From the NCBI GenBank assembly GCA_949316235.1, contig OX438758.1, positions 7,783,731 through 7,847,730 on the forward strand: a DNA stretch of 64,000 bases, in the 5' to 3' direction. A program made the translations under genes and the position numbers. Within the stretch, counting starts at the first letter, position 1; the number at the start of each line of letters is the position of its first letter. The notes under the pieces are model-generated. The model did no database searches and was not told where the DNA came from. It saw only the letters and a program-made list of their open reading frames with translations. Positions 46,370 to 58,031 of the stretch are shown here, piece after piece. This stretch comes from Oegoconia quadripuncta. Taxonomy: Eukaryota > Arthropoda > Insecta > Lepidoptera > Autostichidae.

Positions 46370-49300
46370 GTAAGTTCCATATAAATATAAATCCTTAAAT
46401 GCTCATCCATTTAAATATTTATGTCATAATGTCTGCTAATATCTTTTAAATAAATAGATACTCATTTATTCACAGGCGAGTTAGAGGACTTTCCACCAAT
46501 AAGCACTATAAAATTTTCAAGCTACGGGGCTAACCTCTATCACGTGTGCATTTCTGTATACAGACCTATCGTTTCCCGTTGTGACCAACCCATTTGGGAT
46601 AGAGGTCGTGATGTCACGTATCTATATAATGAACTATAACCTCTGACTGAAATCTATAGTCTTTGTTTTCTACTTCCAGAAGTGACTCCACCGTAATCTA
46701 TAGATTCATATCCGTATATAACATACACGACGAGGAATTAGGAACACATTTCCAATGGAAGAATAACATGGAGCCTATCAATTTATTCTTGAAACACCAG
46801 TTTCGTTCTAAATCTAAAGCAGCTGCAATATTCCTCGACAAGTGCGAGAGTAGAAGTCAAAGAGAAGATTTGGTCAAACGATTACAGAAGCAACTAGCAA
46901 AGTTCAACTTGACTGTTGATGTTTTTGGTAAATGTGGCACAATGGTATGTAAAAGAAAAACAATGTCTCCATGCCAATGGTTATTAAGAAAGAATTACTA
47001 TTTTTATCTCGCTCTAGAAGACTCGTTTGCAGATGAATATATCACAGATTCTGTGTTGCATGCTTATAAAAGTAACGCAGTGCCTATTGTGTATGGTGGA
47101 GCCAATTATGATGAGTAAGTATTAACAACATAATTAGTGTTTTTTTTTAATGCACGACGGGTTCGTACTTGACCTCAATCACACCTGATGTTAAGTGAAG
47201 ATGAGGTCGAAGGTGAAAGCGTACTGACCCGGAAACCCCAACACATCTGGCTATCTTATCTCTAACAACCGGAACACAACAATGCTATTAACATTGCTCC
47301 TTGGCGGCAGATTTAGATAAGATGCTGGTAGCTAGCCAGGCGGACATTTAAAATGCCCTACCACCAACCAAACCGAGTACTTAAACATGTGCCCCTCTGG
47401 GGATCGAACCCGCGACCTCCGAATCGTAAACCCAATGTTGTTTACATTGAGCCACGGAGGCGGTTAGAGTTAGTGTAGTGAGTTGGAGATGTGGCCTCAG
47501 GCTCAAGACTGCAGCTGCCGTGTCTTTTAGGTTCAACTTTTAAGGACTTGAGCTTTATGGGCTTGGGAACTCTTGGAACTAGGCTTTAAATAAGACGGCT
47601 GTAAGATAACCAAGCTGAAATTTAAAAAAAACTGGCCATGTGCACGTCGGGCTACGCTCAGTGTAGGGTTCCGTAGTTGTCCGTCACAATATGTGGTTTT
47701 AAAAGTGGGGGTTTAGGTGTTTGATACTATGAACATATTGAGTTCACGGTAAAAGGGCTTATCATAGCGTCTAATAATAATTTTCAACAGAAAGTACCTA
47801 TATTTCATAAGTTTTTCGACTATTATTCATTAACTTGTAAAGTCTACTTATCTGTGATAGTTTTCCTTTTAACTTCGTTATTATATATATGCCGTGATTT
47901 TTTTCATGTATTCAAAAGCAACCGTTTAAAAGGCAGAGAAGGGACAAAAAATTGACTCTACAAAAATTTGCATTTTAAAGCTTAATATTTCGCAAACGGA
48001 TCCCTGAATCGAAATACTGTTCAAAATAACCTCTAATATTTTGGACGATTTAAAACGACATCCCACACGAAGGAAATGAAATGAAATAAAAATGAAATGA
48101 AAATCATTTATTCATGTAGGCAATACAATATGCACTTATGAACGTCACTTGTTTTTTAAACTACCACTAGCTCGGAACGCGACCACTACTGTGACGAGCT
48201 AGCGATGGGGTGTCAAAATAAAAAAATTGTCCTCACGTTAATTATCCTAAAAAAAAATTACCTACATTTTATTTTAGCACTTTTTCGGCGTGATTATGCA
48301 TAGGTACCCATACCAAGTTACAGGTCTCTACTAAGAGCCAGAGGCTAAGCTAAGAGGCTAAGACGCAGACAGACACAATATAGTAACTAAGGTTAGGGAA
48401 CAGAAATTTGTGTAGGTAGTCAACTGCAGCTAAAAGTATACCCCTAACGCACAGACCTATTATGTTAATAATATCGTGCAAGGCAAAAGAAGCTATGGGT
48501 ATCTAAATTCATGTCCTGACAGTACTCATGCAAGCTGCATTACGCACCGGCTTGATTTTCTTCATCAACAGCCTTACACGTCTCCATTATTGAAGCACAG
48601 TCCCCGCTCACAAGGAGAGGGTATCAACCATAATTCCAACACGCGGGCCCAGTGGATTTCAGTCAGACTAGACTAGACAGTGACCATCTGACAGTCAGTG
48701 TTTTTAAGCCACCTCTGTATAGTCCACCGACTTGCGGTTTAACCTTCAATTGAAAACCACCGGGACCGACTATTTAACGTTTTCTAAACACCCGTATTAA
48801 AATGCCACTGGTGGTCACCCATCCAAGGACTGATCGCGCCAGACATTGCTTAACTTTGCTAACCGCAAACGAATAGCGAATGCTGCTACGCCACGCGTGC
48901 ACCAGTGATTTTCTTTGCAAGATATAATACAATAGATGGGGGTATACTTTAAGCTGCAGCTGACTGTACTACTTGTATTCATGGTTTGGATGTGAGCGAG
49001 ATTGAAGAGTAGGTATACAGCGTATTATATTTTAGGGTACTTAGTAGTAATCTGTGCTTTAGTTTAGTTTTAATTTCCCCGTGTTTTACCGCGTGTTGTG
49101 TCATGCATAGGGGTAATAATTAATTCTGCGCAGTGTTGTTTATTACTCTTATGGCTGCTATGTCAAACTTTATAATGGCTTAATAAGTATATATAATAAA
49201 TAAATATCCTTAGACATACACACAGAGCCATCTAGTTCCACAGTAGGCAACTATAGGCTTGTGTTGCGGATACCATAGATGGTTGATATACTACCTACAT

Positions 49301-49866
49301 AAATACATTTTTTTTATATAAATAAATACTTATTATAAATGAAAACATCCATAACTCGGGTACACATGTCCGTATTCATAACACAAACATGCCCCTAGCG
49401 GGATTCGAACCCGCAACCTGGTCAGAGTTGCTAACCACTACACCAAACAGTATGTAATTTAATTTTAAGTAATATATAAGGATATGTTGTAAAGTTTGTG
49501 GAAAATAAATAAATAAAGTATTAGTGAGTGATAATGATAAAGAAAGTATACACATAAAGTCCAAATTTTGTTCACAGTTTCCTACCACCAGGCTCATACC
49601 TAAACGCTATGTTGTACACCGATGAAACCTTGGCCAAGAAGATGAACGAGGTCATCCATAACAAGCCGCTGTATTATGAGTACTTCCGCTGGAAAAACCA
49701 TTACGTCATGAAGGAGTCGCAGGTGCTGGACGTATGTGCATTGTGTAAATTGTTGAATAACCCGACGTGGTTGACACACAGGATCAGTTATACGTATTTC
49801 AGGAAGTGGTGGAACCCAAAGTATCAAAGGCGCTGTCGTGATGACAGCTTCTTTTCACTCCTGTAA
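45936..49866 (+). CDS. alpha-1,3-fucosyltransferase-like (FucT-2), three exons, degenerate donor motif
   Basis: Coding join is 45936-46369, 46680-47114, 49578-49866 (385 aa). It is a paralogue of FucT-1, with a type II anchor at about residues 9-25. Shared landmarks are SADNYP (123-128), FFNWTWSYR (137-145), VDVFGKCG (224-231), VPIVYGGANYD (279-289) and FLPPGSYLNA. All three exons join in frame with GT-AG sites. The second intron is at the same codon and phase as the only FucT-1 intron. The family donor motif FENS...YxTEK reads LEDS (257-260) and YITDS (265-269). The Glu becomes Asp and the Lys becomes Ser, so normal GDP-fucose use is doubtful, although the frame is fully open. It lacks the C-terminal tail of FucT-1. 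Intron 2 (2463 bp) is filled by SINEs and a LINE tail. Confidence 0.85.
46680..47114 (+). CDS. FucT-2 exon 2
   Basis: Acceptor CTACTTCCAG at 46679, reading SDSTVIYRF onwards through the central domain and the degenerate donor motif. It ends GA|GTAAGT at 47114. The frame is phase-2 at both ends. Confidence 0.85.
47139..47465 (-). repeat. SINE-C, full length, in FucT-2 intron 2
   Basis: Complete copy beginning 25 bp after the exon 2 splice donor, antisense to the gene. Confidence 0.9.
47625..48060. repeat. interspersed repeat in FucT-2 intron 2
   Basis: AACTGGCCATGTGCACGTCG and AGGGTTCCGTAGT start a repeat type frequent in Lepidoptera. The rest is AT-rich. Confidence 0.45.
48075..48240 (-). 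repeat. LINE 3' end in FucT-2 intron 2
   Basis: On the minus strand: ATAAGTGCATATTGTATTGC, GAATAAATGATTTTC then (ATTTC)n tail. Confidence 0.65.
48590..48905 (-). repeat. 5S rRNA-derived SINE, copy 1, in FucT-2 intron 2
   Basis: The minus-strand head (48900-48811) contains AGTTAAGCAATGTCTGGCGC and GGATGGGTGACCACC, matching the 5S rRNA internal promoter region in order. The body and tail (CGCGTGTTGGAATTATGG, GAGCGGGGACTG) resemble a common LINE 3' end. Confidence 0.75.
49194..49450 (-). repeat. SINE-A in FucT-2 intron 2
   Basis: Tail, full body, head with an internal deletion between boxes. It ends about 130 bp before exon 3. Confidence 0.85.
49578..49866 (+). CDS. FucT-2 exon 3
   Basis: Acceptor TTCACAG at 49577. 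It encodes FLPPGSYLNA, PLYYEYFRWKNHY, CALC, and ends CRDDSFFSLL then TAA. This matches FucT-1 exon 2 up to about the RxCR motif and then stops early. Confidence 0.85.
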
Positions 49867-50129
49867 AGATATCAATACTTATTAAGTCTATTAAAATTAG
49901 CAAGATTTTTTTGAATGTTTCCATTACATATCATGCTCTTTGAAAAGAAAGGGTTTCCGCATTTGTCCTACGGATCGCTAACTCGTGACCACGACGCGAA
50001 CACCGTGTCATGAGCCGCCTTCTTGCGTTGGGAACAATGTAGAAAATTAATAGTTGGTTAAAATTTTAAAATATAATGTTTAATATTAAATGTTATGTAG
50101 AATAATGTTTAATTGTTAATTAATTAACG

Positions 50130-50400
50130 GTCGTGGGTAACGGTGGGAGAGGGTATGGGCCATATAATCCACCACGCGGGCTCAGTGCGGATTGGTGGGC
50201 TTGTGTCGGACTGGTGGCCACCTAACAGTCAGTGTAGGCTACGGACTTGGCCCGGGGGCGACTATTTGGTTTGGAAGCACGGAAACACTCGAATTAAAAT
50301 GCCACTAGTGGTCACCCATCCAAGGGCTGACCGTGCCAGAAATTACTTAACTCGCTAATTGAAAACCAATAGCGAATGCAATAGCGCCACGAGTGCTTCT
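50130..50400 (-). repeat. 5S rRNA-derived SINE, copy 2
   Basis: Head 50397-50308 reads, on the minus strand, AGTTAAGTAATTTCTGGCAC and GGATGGGTGACCAC. The body ends CCGCGTGGTGGATTATATGG. Located 260 bp after the FucT-2 stop. Confidence 0.75.
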
Positions 50401-50844
50401 AGCCCTAAAGACTATGATATCATCCAAATACACAACGGCTTAACCCATTTACATCAAACATGGCTAAGAACCTGTCCTCTCGTTTAGTCTTGTATATTAA
50501 ACAATAGTAGTTTAAAATAAAACTAAAAAACTCTTATTTTGTTACTGTTAGTTTGTTAATTAATTGTGTTAATTGTAGGATGAATAAATATCTTTTTATT
50601 TATTTATTTTAAATATAACACCCGTAATTTGGCGTGCTTAGGGTCAAGCCAGAGTAATATTTGATGAATGTTTTGTGGTTTTTACACAGTTATTAAAGTT
50701 AAATACATCTTGTTGCCTTTCTGTTCAATCTGTAGAGTCATTTGCAATTCCTGTGCTGTTTAAAAATTAATAAAGTTTGAAGTTGATGATCCTGGTCGAG
50801 TGTTTTGTTGAGGCAAAGGCGTGCCGGGCGTTTGAGCTTATATC

Positions 50845-50920
50845 AAGGTACTGCCACTGCTAGTAGTCACCCCAAGGACTAACCGCGCATGGAAAACGAA
50901 TGGCGAATGCGATCACGATA
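50845..50920 (-). repeat. 5S rRNA-derived SINE, decayed copy 3
   Basis: AGTCACCCCAAGGACTAACC, GCGCATGG and GGCGAATGCGATCACG follow the same order as copies 1 and 2. Cut by the SINE-C that starts at 50921. Confidence 0.55.
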
Positions 50921-51222
50921 TTTTTTTTATGCACAACGGGTTGGTACTTGAGCTCAATCATACCTGATGTTAAGGGAAGATGAGGTCGAAGGTGGAAGCG
51001 TACTGACCCGGAAACCACAACACATTTGAGAGGCTGGCTATCTTATCTCTGACAACCGGAACACAACAATGCTATTAACATTGCTGCTTGGCGGCAGATT
51101 TAGATAAGATGGTGGTAGCTAGTCAGGCGGACATTTAAAATGCCCTACCAACCGAGTACTTAAACATGTACCCCGCTGGGGATCGAACCCGCGACACTAC
51201 ATTTACATTGAGCCACGGAGGC
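50921..51222 (-). repeat. SINE-C, full length
   Basis: Complete body and shortened head (CCTCCGTGGCTCAATGTAAA with a deletion before box B). Confidence 0.85.
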
Positions 51223-52743
51223 TTTCTTTCTTTCAATAATTAAACTACAAATTAAATGCCCGAAAACAAAAAGACCAACAATTAACCTATACAATATGCC
51301 CACCGGAATCACATCCATTCCATAAACAGGCGGATTTAGAAGTTTAAATTATTTTAAGAGATTAAACGTATGATAGAACGATACTACGGATTGCGGTGCG
51401 GCGGGTCCGATGCTAATTTAACTTTAAATCCGGTTTTTGGGGTTAAATATTTACTAGTGGGTGCTAACATGTGGCAGTGAAGGGTTGGGGACAGAAAGAG
51501 GATTTAAAATGGTGATTGCCTTAGTTTTGTGTTGTTTAACTTCTCTTCAACAATAATTAGGTGTTAGAATGGCTTAGAAATGAAAGTTGCATTAAACACT
51601 TTTAAATAAAGCCTTGTGTTGTGTGGTTTCAGCACGTAAAAAGCATGGACTTATTATTTAAACAGGACTGATAACTATCAAAAGAATCATTTAGGAAAAT
51701 GATCACTATGTCAACGCAATAAGGTATTAAATTGGATGCACCATACACAAAGGCAAATCCGAGCCGAGAGAGATAGAAATAATGGAGGCCGTGTGTCTCG
51801 TTCTTACATCTTGCCAGCAAAAAAAATGATTATGATCAACAGTTTTGGCTACTCAAAAATTCCATTGAAACACTTATATTTTTATGTTATTTTAACAATT
51901 ATAAATAAACAAATAACATTCGCATTAATTTCTTTTCATATATTCTTAATTTACACTTCCCTTCACTTGTACACCATCACTAACGTTTGCTGCACAATAT
52001 TCTGCCATCAAAAGTTAGAATGCACAAATTATAAGAATTATTAAGAAAAATGCAAGTTCACCGCCGAGTTCCCTCCAAAAAGCCTTATTTCGATAGAGAG
52101 ACACGTCTACTTGCTTTCGCATATCATCTTATGTATCTAGATATTTAAGTTACGTTACATATCTTTTGTATAATAATTAATAACGCGGCGGGTCAGTGAC
52201 CTCATTCGCACTACACACAAACCACAGGTTTTCGTAGGCGTCTTATAGCGAAGATTGTTCAAATAATGTTCTATGAATAAATAAAACAAAAAAAAAATAA
52301 TTACACACATCTTATCTACATGCAAAGTGTAACGAAAAATTACATAGGTATATATAGGTATTTTACAACCGCAATAATTTTATGGAATTAATTCGTTATT
52401 AATGGGACGGAAGATAGGTACGTCAGAGATTTACGTATTGAGAGGGATGACGTGGCGGGTGCTGATATTAGGTTTTGTGTTTTTTTAAGCAAATATCAGT
52501 GGAATTAACTTATACAGACGGCTTTGGCTCCGACGTATTTTAGTGTCAACAGGGACCATAGAGAAAACAATAATACCCTGAAGATTATTATAAATAAAGA
52601 AGGTGTAAATCTTACGAATGATCACGTGGACATCCTCGCTCGCCCAGCTGATTTACAACTCAGCCTTGCCAGCCAGCCAGTAAGGTAGCCTTGGGACGGA
52701 TTTCTGTTGTGCAAGAAAAAGTGTATGTATTGTGTTTGTACAA

Positions 52744-52775
<32 letters not shown>

Positions 52776-53689
52776 GTGCATAGAAGCTAAATACTTCTGA
52801 AAAAGCTTGGCTAAAACATGGCTAAGACCCTGTATCCTCGTTTAGTCTTTCAAATAAAGAAACCGCACTCAAATCGGAACACGCATTACTGAGATACCTC
52901 CGGACAAAGACTGGACACACACACGCACACATAACACCCGTCATTTGTCGGTGGATGGTAGTTGAAAATAGCCCAGTACGAATAACTCGGCACCGATTGT
53001 AGTCTGAAACGAACGACACTGATGCAGTGACAGACAGTCGAACGAAGTGAAGTAATCAACAGTAACTTGCCTAACTTCACTGTGAACGGCTGTGCGTTGG
53101 TTGTTTGGAAGGTTTTTCAAATTGACCTAGCCCAAAATCGTGTATTTGGATGATAACATATTTCGGGGGCTTACCAAAACAAACGACTCAAAAATCACAC
53201 ACAGTCGTTTATGCAAATTCTCGAAAGAAATCTGCGTGAAAATTAACCTAAAAATCATAAACATCAAATAAAAGTAGGTACTCACTAACTCAATAAGTAA
53301 TCTAAAAGAAAACTTATAAACAGTTCTTAACTCTAAGCTACATTCAGAGGCGTCGATAGATTTAGTAAGTATTATGTGAAGTAAGACCGAGCAAGTTGCA
53401 ACGGCGCTAAGCCACGTTAAGCTGCCAATGGTAAGCTGTTTGTGGCAAACCTTTCATTTTTAATGAATGTTGCCAACTTGCCAACTCTCTTTGCTAGTTG
53501 TTTCTTGAACGTTCAATCCTACTTTAAGCTATTTAGTTCGATCTTTACTCTTTGGCATCTTTGTAAATAAATAGATTTTCCTTGAAAGTCGCTTTGATTC
53601 TTAAATTTCTTGTCTCTATTGTGGACGGGCGACCTGAAGGTCGCGGAACGTCGCTAGATGCCGCTTCCAACTGGAAATCTATGAGAGTC
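51223..53689. other. no gene seen
   Basis: Contains the retro-sequence relic at 51945-52084, a (TG)n run at 52747-52778 and a CpG-richer patch at 52600-52700 without a convincing frame. Confidence 0.5.
51945..52084 (-). repeat. second copy of the 19018-type retro-sequence (5' part)
   Basis: Minus strand begins GGCTTTTTGGAGGGAACTC and continues GGCAGAATATTGTGCAGCAA, diverging after about 140 bp. Both copies keep the same 19-codon frame starting MAEYCAA. Confidence 0.8.
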
Positions 53690-53960
53690 AAAGTTAAAAA
53701 TGCTTTATTTTGTAGGTACACAGGGTTAAAATAGTCAGATTTTACATTTTTAAGCTAGGTACTGCTTGTTCAAAAGGCAATTTTACCCTGAGAGAGCAAG
53801 CAAGAAAACAGGGGGTTGCTCTTTTAAAAACAGATTTTTATATTACAAAATGGCACCAATTTCATTATTAAATAGCCTGGCATGCGAGCGAGCTGGTTAT
53901 TTCCAGGGATGATTATCATCTAAATAGTCTGATATTTTATAATATACTTTATTAATAGAA
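53690..53960 (-). repeat. LINE 3' UTR
   Basis: Reversed counterpart of 44880-45172, with GAGCAACCCCCTGTTTTC and an AATAAAGCAT-type signal plus AACTTTGACT tail. Confidence 0.7.
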
Positions 53961-54375
53961 TTTTAGAAAAGGCGTAAGTAGAAATGTGTAGATCGGTATT
54001 TCACTAAAAGAAATAATCAGTAATGGAGAAGTCCGTAGAAGAATAAAATCACTGACATAGCCCAGAAGATTTGTAAGTTGAAGTGGCTATGGATAGGGCA
54101 CATGCCGCGTATAAGTTATGGCCCTTGGCATGGCACGTGACCCAAAAGTATAACTTTAAGAGGTCGCAGGAAGTCGCTGAATGCAACCATGCAGGCCACT
54201 TCCAATCCGTCGTTCTGGAAACCTATAGGGGAAGACTATGTTCAGTAGTGGACAATGGCATAATGTACCATGCATACTATTTTTCATTTCTATGGGTTTT
54301 AATATTTTTATAAAGGTTAAGGTACGCCACTTTATAACGGTGTTTTAGCACTACAATGTCAGAATATTGCGCCAT

Positions 54376-54650
54376 TCATGGTTGGCACAGGCTGACCCCT
54401 ACGACAACAGCCTGTATGTATCGCGCGATGTCTATGCACGAGATAGGTGTCTTTCTAGCGTGGATAAGTGCATAATAACACTCGCAAAGGATGTGCAACC
54501 GTGTTTCCTCCCACTCACCACAGAACCTGCAGATTACAGTAAAGAAGGATTGCCTTGAAATTAGTTTTTTTTTTATATAAGAGGGCGGCAAACGAGCATG
54601 CGGTCACTTGATGGAAAGCAATCACCGCCGCCCATGGACACATCATTAGG
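54376..54650 (-). pseudogene. LINE ORF2 C-terminal zinc-type domain and 3' end
   Basis: The minus-strand frame CRFCGEWEETRLHILCECYY is the Cys-His cluster at the end of certain LINE ORF2 proteins. Next to it (54570-54645) lies the 3' end TTTGCCGCCCTCTTATAT and CCATCAAGTGACC shared with 38735 and 61050. Confidence 0.65.
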
Positions 54651-54811
54651 TTCTCATTAGTTCTACCTGTCTCTCCACGGCTGTAATCAAAATATTATAA
54701 TTTTGATTTGCAAATTGCTTCCATAAGTTCTCGACCCTGAAACCGAATTTCTCATTCTCTATGTTAGGTAATATACTATACCTACTTACTGTATTATAAG
54801 TTGTGTATATA

Positions 54812-56089
54812 CAGGGCGTCCCAAAGTTATGGGACATGAAGGGGAAGTACCTTAAATATCGTAGATAGTGAATTTTGCTCAAAGAAGACTTTATGTTATT
54901 TTTAAAAGTTAGTAATTCTGCATTCATAGATTTTCTAAAAATTACTTGCTTCGGCTGGGAATCGAACCGACTTAAATGTGAAAAAAAAAACACCCTACTT
55001 TTATGATGCCAATCGAAAGAATAGCTAAAAAATAATAACTCTGCCTAAGTAACATAGTATTTTAAAAGAAAGGAACAACATAAAATGATTGAGTCAAATT
55101 TCAAGAAAGTTATTTATTGCCGACGACGTTCGAAAAGTAGCGATATTATCATTCCAAAGATAGCATTGATTATTCGTAAATAAGTACCCACTTCATAAAA
55201 TAGGTACTAACATAGTTTTCCTTATTATAAGTGCACGTGTAGATGAAATGATAAAACTTGTATTTCAATACGTCCTCTGTAAGCTAGACAGAAGGCAAAT
55301 TAAAAACAAAAATAAATAATTTATAATTTGAAAAGTATTTAGGAATACTTCAAATTTTAAGGGATAAGATAAGAAACCATTCCGCGGCGGAGCAAGAAAA
55401 CTTAATTTTCCAACAAGATGGAGCTCCGGCTCATAATAGTCGGAGAGCAGCAGATTTTCTAAATGAATGTTTTCCTACATGGATTGGTACAAATGGACCG
55501 ATTAGATGGCCGGCCAGATCCCCGGACCTCACACCATTAGATTTCTTCTTTTGGGGATACGTGAAAGATATGCTATACAAAAAGCGATACGAGAACGTAG
55601 GCGAGTTGCAAACAGAATTGTGCCATATCACATCGAGTGTTCACCATAAAATGATTAGAAAATCAACAGGCAGCGGGCTCATTAAAAGATTGGCGATTTG
55701 CGTAAGACAAGAGGGATCACATTTTGAGCATTTAATTAATTAATTTACAAAAAAATACCTACTTAATTGACTACGGCAGTTTCATGTATGTTTTTTATTT
55801 GATTAAAATGATTAATTTCACGTTGTTCCTTTCTTTTAAAATACTATGTTACTTAGGCAGAGTTATTATTTTTTAGCTATTCTTTCGATTGGCATCATAA
55901 AAGTAGGGTGTTTTTTTTTTCACATTTGAGTCGGTTCGATTCCCAGCCGAAGCAAATAATTTTTAGAAAATCTATGAATGCAGAATTACTAACTTTTAAA
56001 AATAACATAAAGTCTTCTTTGAGCAAAATTCACTATCTACGATATTTAAGGTACTTCCCCTTCATGTCCCATAACTTTGGGACGCCCTG
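54812..56089 (+). mobile_element. Tc1/mariner-superfamily element with 268-bp TIRs
   Basis: Left TIR 54812-55079 and right TIR 55822-56089, each 268 bp, near-identical complements beginning CAGGGCGTCCCAAAGTTATG. Flanked by TA on both sides (54810-54811, 56090-56091), the Tc1/mariner target site. The interior carries only the last third of a transposase. Confidence 0.9.
55327..55743 (+). pseudogene. transposase C-terminal part of the 268-bp-TIR element
   Basis: A 139-codon open frame reads FQQDGAPAHNSRRAADFL, then RWPARSPDLTPLDFFFWGYV, and ends GSHFEHLIN then TAA. These are the second catalytic Asp block (QQDGAPxH) and third acidic block (SPDLTPLDFF) of the Tc1/mariner DDE fold. The DNA-binding N-terminus and first Asp block are deleted, yet the remaining frame has no stop or shift. 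Confidence 0.85.
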
Positions 56090-57666
56090 TATAGTCCCCG
56101 AGGCACGTCTCTGAGCCAAAACACGGTTAATTACTATGCTAAGCGCACATTGCAGTGAACCAAATATAGTTTTTGCTCGACTCAAGCAAATCTAAATTTC
56201 TAATCGCTGCTTTGTGCAATATTCTGGGCTTGCACGCATAGCTTTATATGTGAATATCAAATAATAGGTTACTATTTATCTGGGTAAACGACGAGCGTAT
56301 ATGAACAACCTTATGAGAGTGAATGAAGCAAAAGAGGTGTCTGTCAAAGTAGAAATCTATGGTCTCTGCCTAACCCTACGGGAAACAGGCGTGACTTTAT
56401 GTATGTATATATATTTATTATATAGAATTTGAATACATGATTCAAGAGTAAAAAACCAAACAAACATTCAGAAACTAGACATTTTTATTATTTTTTTGTT
56501 TGAATATTGACGTATTTATTTTTATTGGTTCGATTGAATAATGTCCAAAGTACTGATCACAAATATTTAAAAATCCCGGTCAGGTGCATGCTAGAGCACT
56601 TGCAGTAGTTGCGTTGCCAGAATACATTTTAACAGAGTTATTTTTGCAGTTAATTAAAGTAAGTTATTTTGTATAAATTTTTTCACATTTCATAAATTGC
56701 TCTAACACATTAGTGCCAACCAAAAATCTTTTTTTTTTTTTTATTAAAAACTGGTTTCGCGTTTGACTACATTCTCACCTGATGGAAAGTGACGATGTAG
56801 CCGAAGATGTATCACGCGCACCCAGTAATCTGCGAGTAAAACCACTTTAACTAGTGATTCTTCATATTCTAGAATACCTAGAATTATTTAGGTACTGAAA
56901 TGAACTCTGTCCAACGACAACTTTATATTTTTTCAACACGCGCTTATCTCTTGACCTTTAACCACACCACGATTAAATAGATAGATAGATAGATAAATCG
57001 TTTATTTGTATCTTCATTCACACATTACCATAAGTTCCAAAGCAATTGGATAAACATATTTTATAGCAATCCATAAAAGTAACATCAGGATACATTAGAG
57101 TTTGTGTGTGCTACAGCCGTACAAATGGGTCATAGCTCAGTGTGTCTAATTGCTCAGATAGCAAAACACTGATTTTCAGCTATAACCCACAAATATGCGA
57201 TCTTATCATTAAAAGAAAGTAAAAAAACATACTTAGAACTATCTTGGACAGATAGTCCTCTGCATCGGTCTAGTAGTAACCTTCTCCAGCGGCTGCGCCT
57301 GCGTGGATTCAGTTTATACGTGTATACAATTTCGTTTATTTCCCTGCAACCACACTGTGTACTGTTGATATAGATTATTTCTGTATGAAATTATTCTTGA
57401 TTAAAAATAAAATAATTTAACGGCGGGCGGCGGCAGGTCGGCTTGTCCGGTCATTCACGGCCTTTCATTCATTAATTTTGTGCGTAAAGGATATTTTTTC
57501 ACGGCTTTAATTAATTAAATTTTTTTTGGTCCTTTATTTGCAATTTTTTTGCATAACACTTTAATTGATAAAGCCTAGTTGATATTATCATCCCATCAAA
57601 AACATTTCATGTGAAAATATGTAGCCAAGACTTGAAATCGTTTCACTCATAAAAAGTTATGAGATC
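56090..57666. other. LINE-derived scraps, no host gene seen
   Basis: 56730-56830 is a LINE 3' end (CTCACCTGATGGAAAGTGAC). 56975-57250 is a reversed LINE 3' UTR with an (ATAG)n tail. 57420-57445 is a short GC-rich CGG-type run. Confidence 0.5.
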
Positions 57667-57857
57667 TGTGTGCGAAGTGCGAGTTTTGTCTCGTTTTTAA
57701 CTTTACCATCGCGTTAGCGTTTACGCAAAAAGTGTCTATGAAAAAAATCGTTTTGCAAACTATCCGCTAGAGGCGCTGCACATTTCTTCATACAAATCGT
57801 CGCGTAAACGTGAACGCGGTAGTAAAGTTAAGTCGAAACAAAACTCATACTCCGCCC
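57667..57857. mobile_element. MITE (CGCGTTCACGTTTACG family), copy 2
   Basis: Same termini and core as 31816-32005. Arranged in inverted orientation to the adjacent copy 3. Confidence 0.8.
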
Positions 57858-57862
57858 TCTGA

Positions 57863-58031
57863 CTTTACTACTTTACTACCGCGTTCACGTTTACGTGAAG
57901 ATTTGTATGGAGAAATGTGCTGCGCCTCTAGCGGATAGTTATCAAAACGATTTTTTTCATAGGGACTTGTTTCGTAAACGCGAACGCGATGATACAGTTA
58001 AAAATGAGACAAAACTTACACTTCGCACACA
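57863..58031. mobile_element. MITE (CGCGTTCACGTTTACG family), copy 3
   Basis: Inverted neighbour of copy 2, separated by about 5-15 bp. The core CGCCTCTAGCGGATAGT is conserved in all three copies. Confidence 0.8.

Noticed and set aside
54646..56114. Two related frames (MFFFSHLSRFDSQPKQ...) at 54646-54993 and 55908-56114
   Set aside because: They are the same sequence read from the two arms of the 268-bp TIR; a result of the inverted repeat, not a gene.
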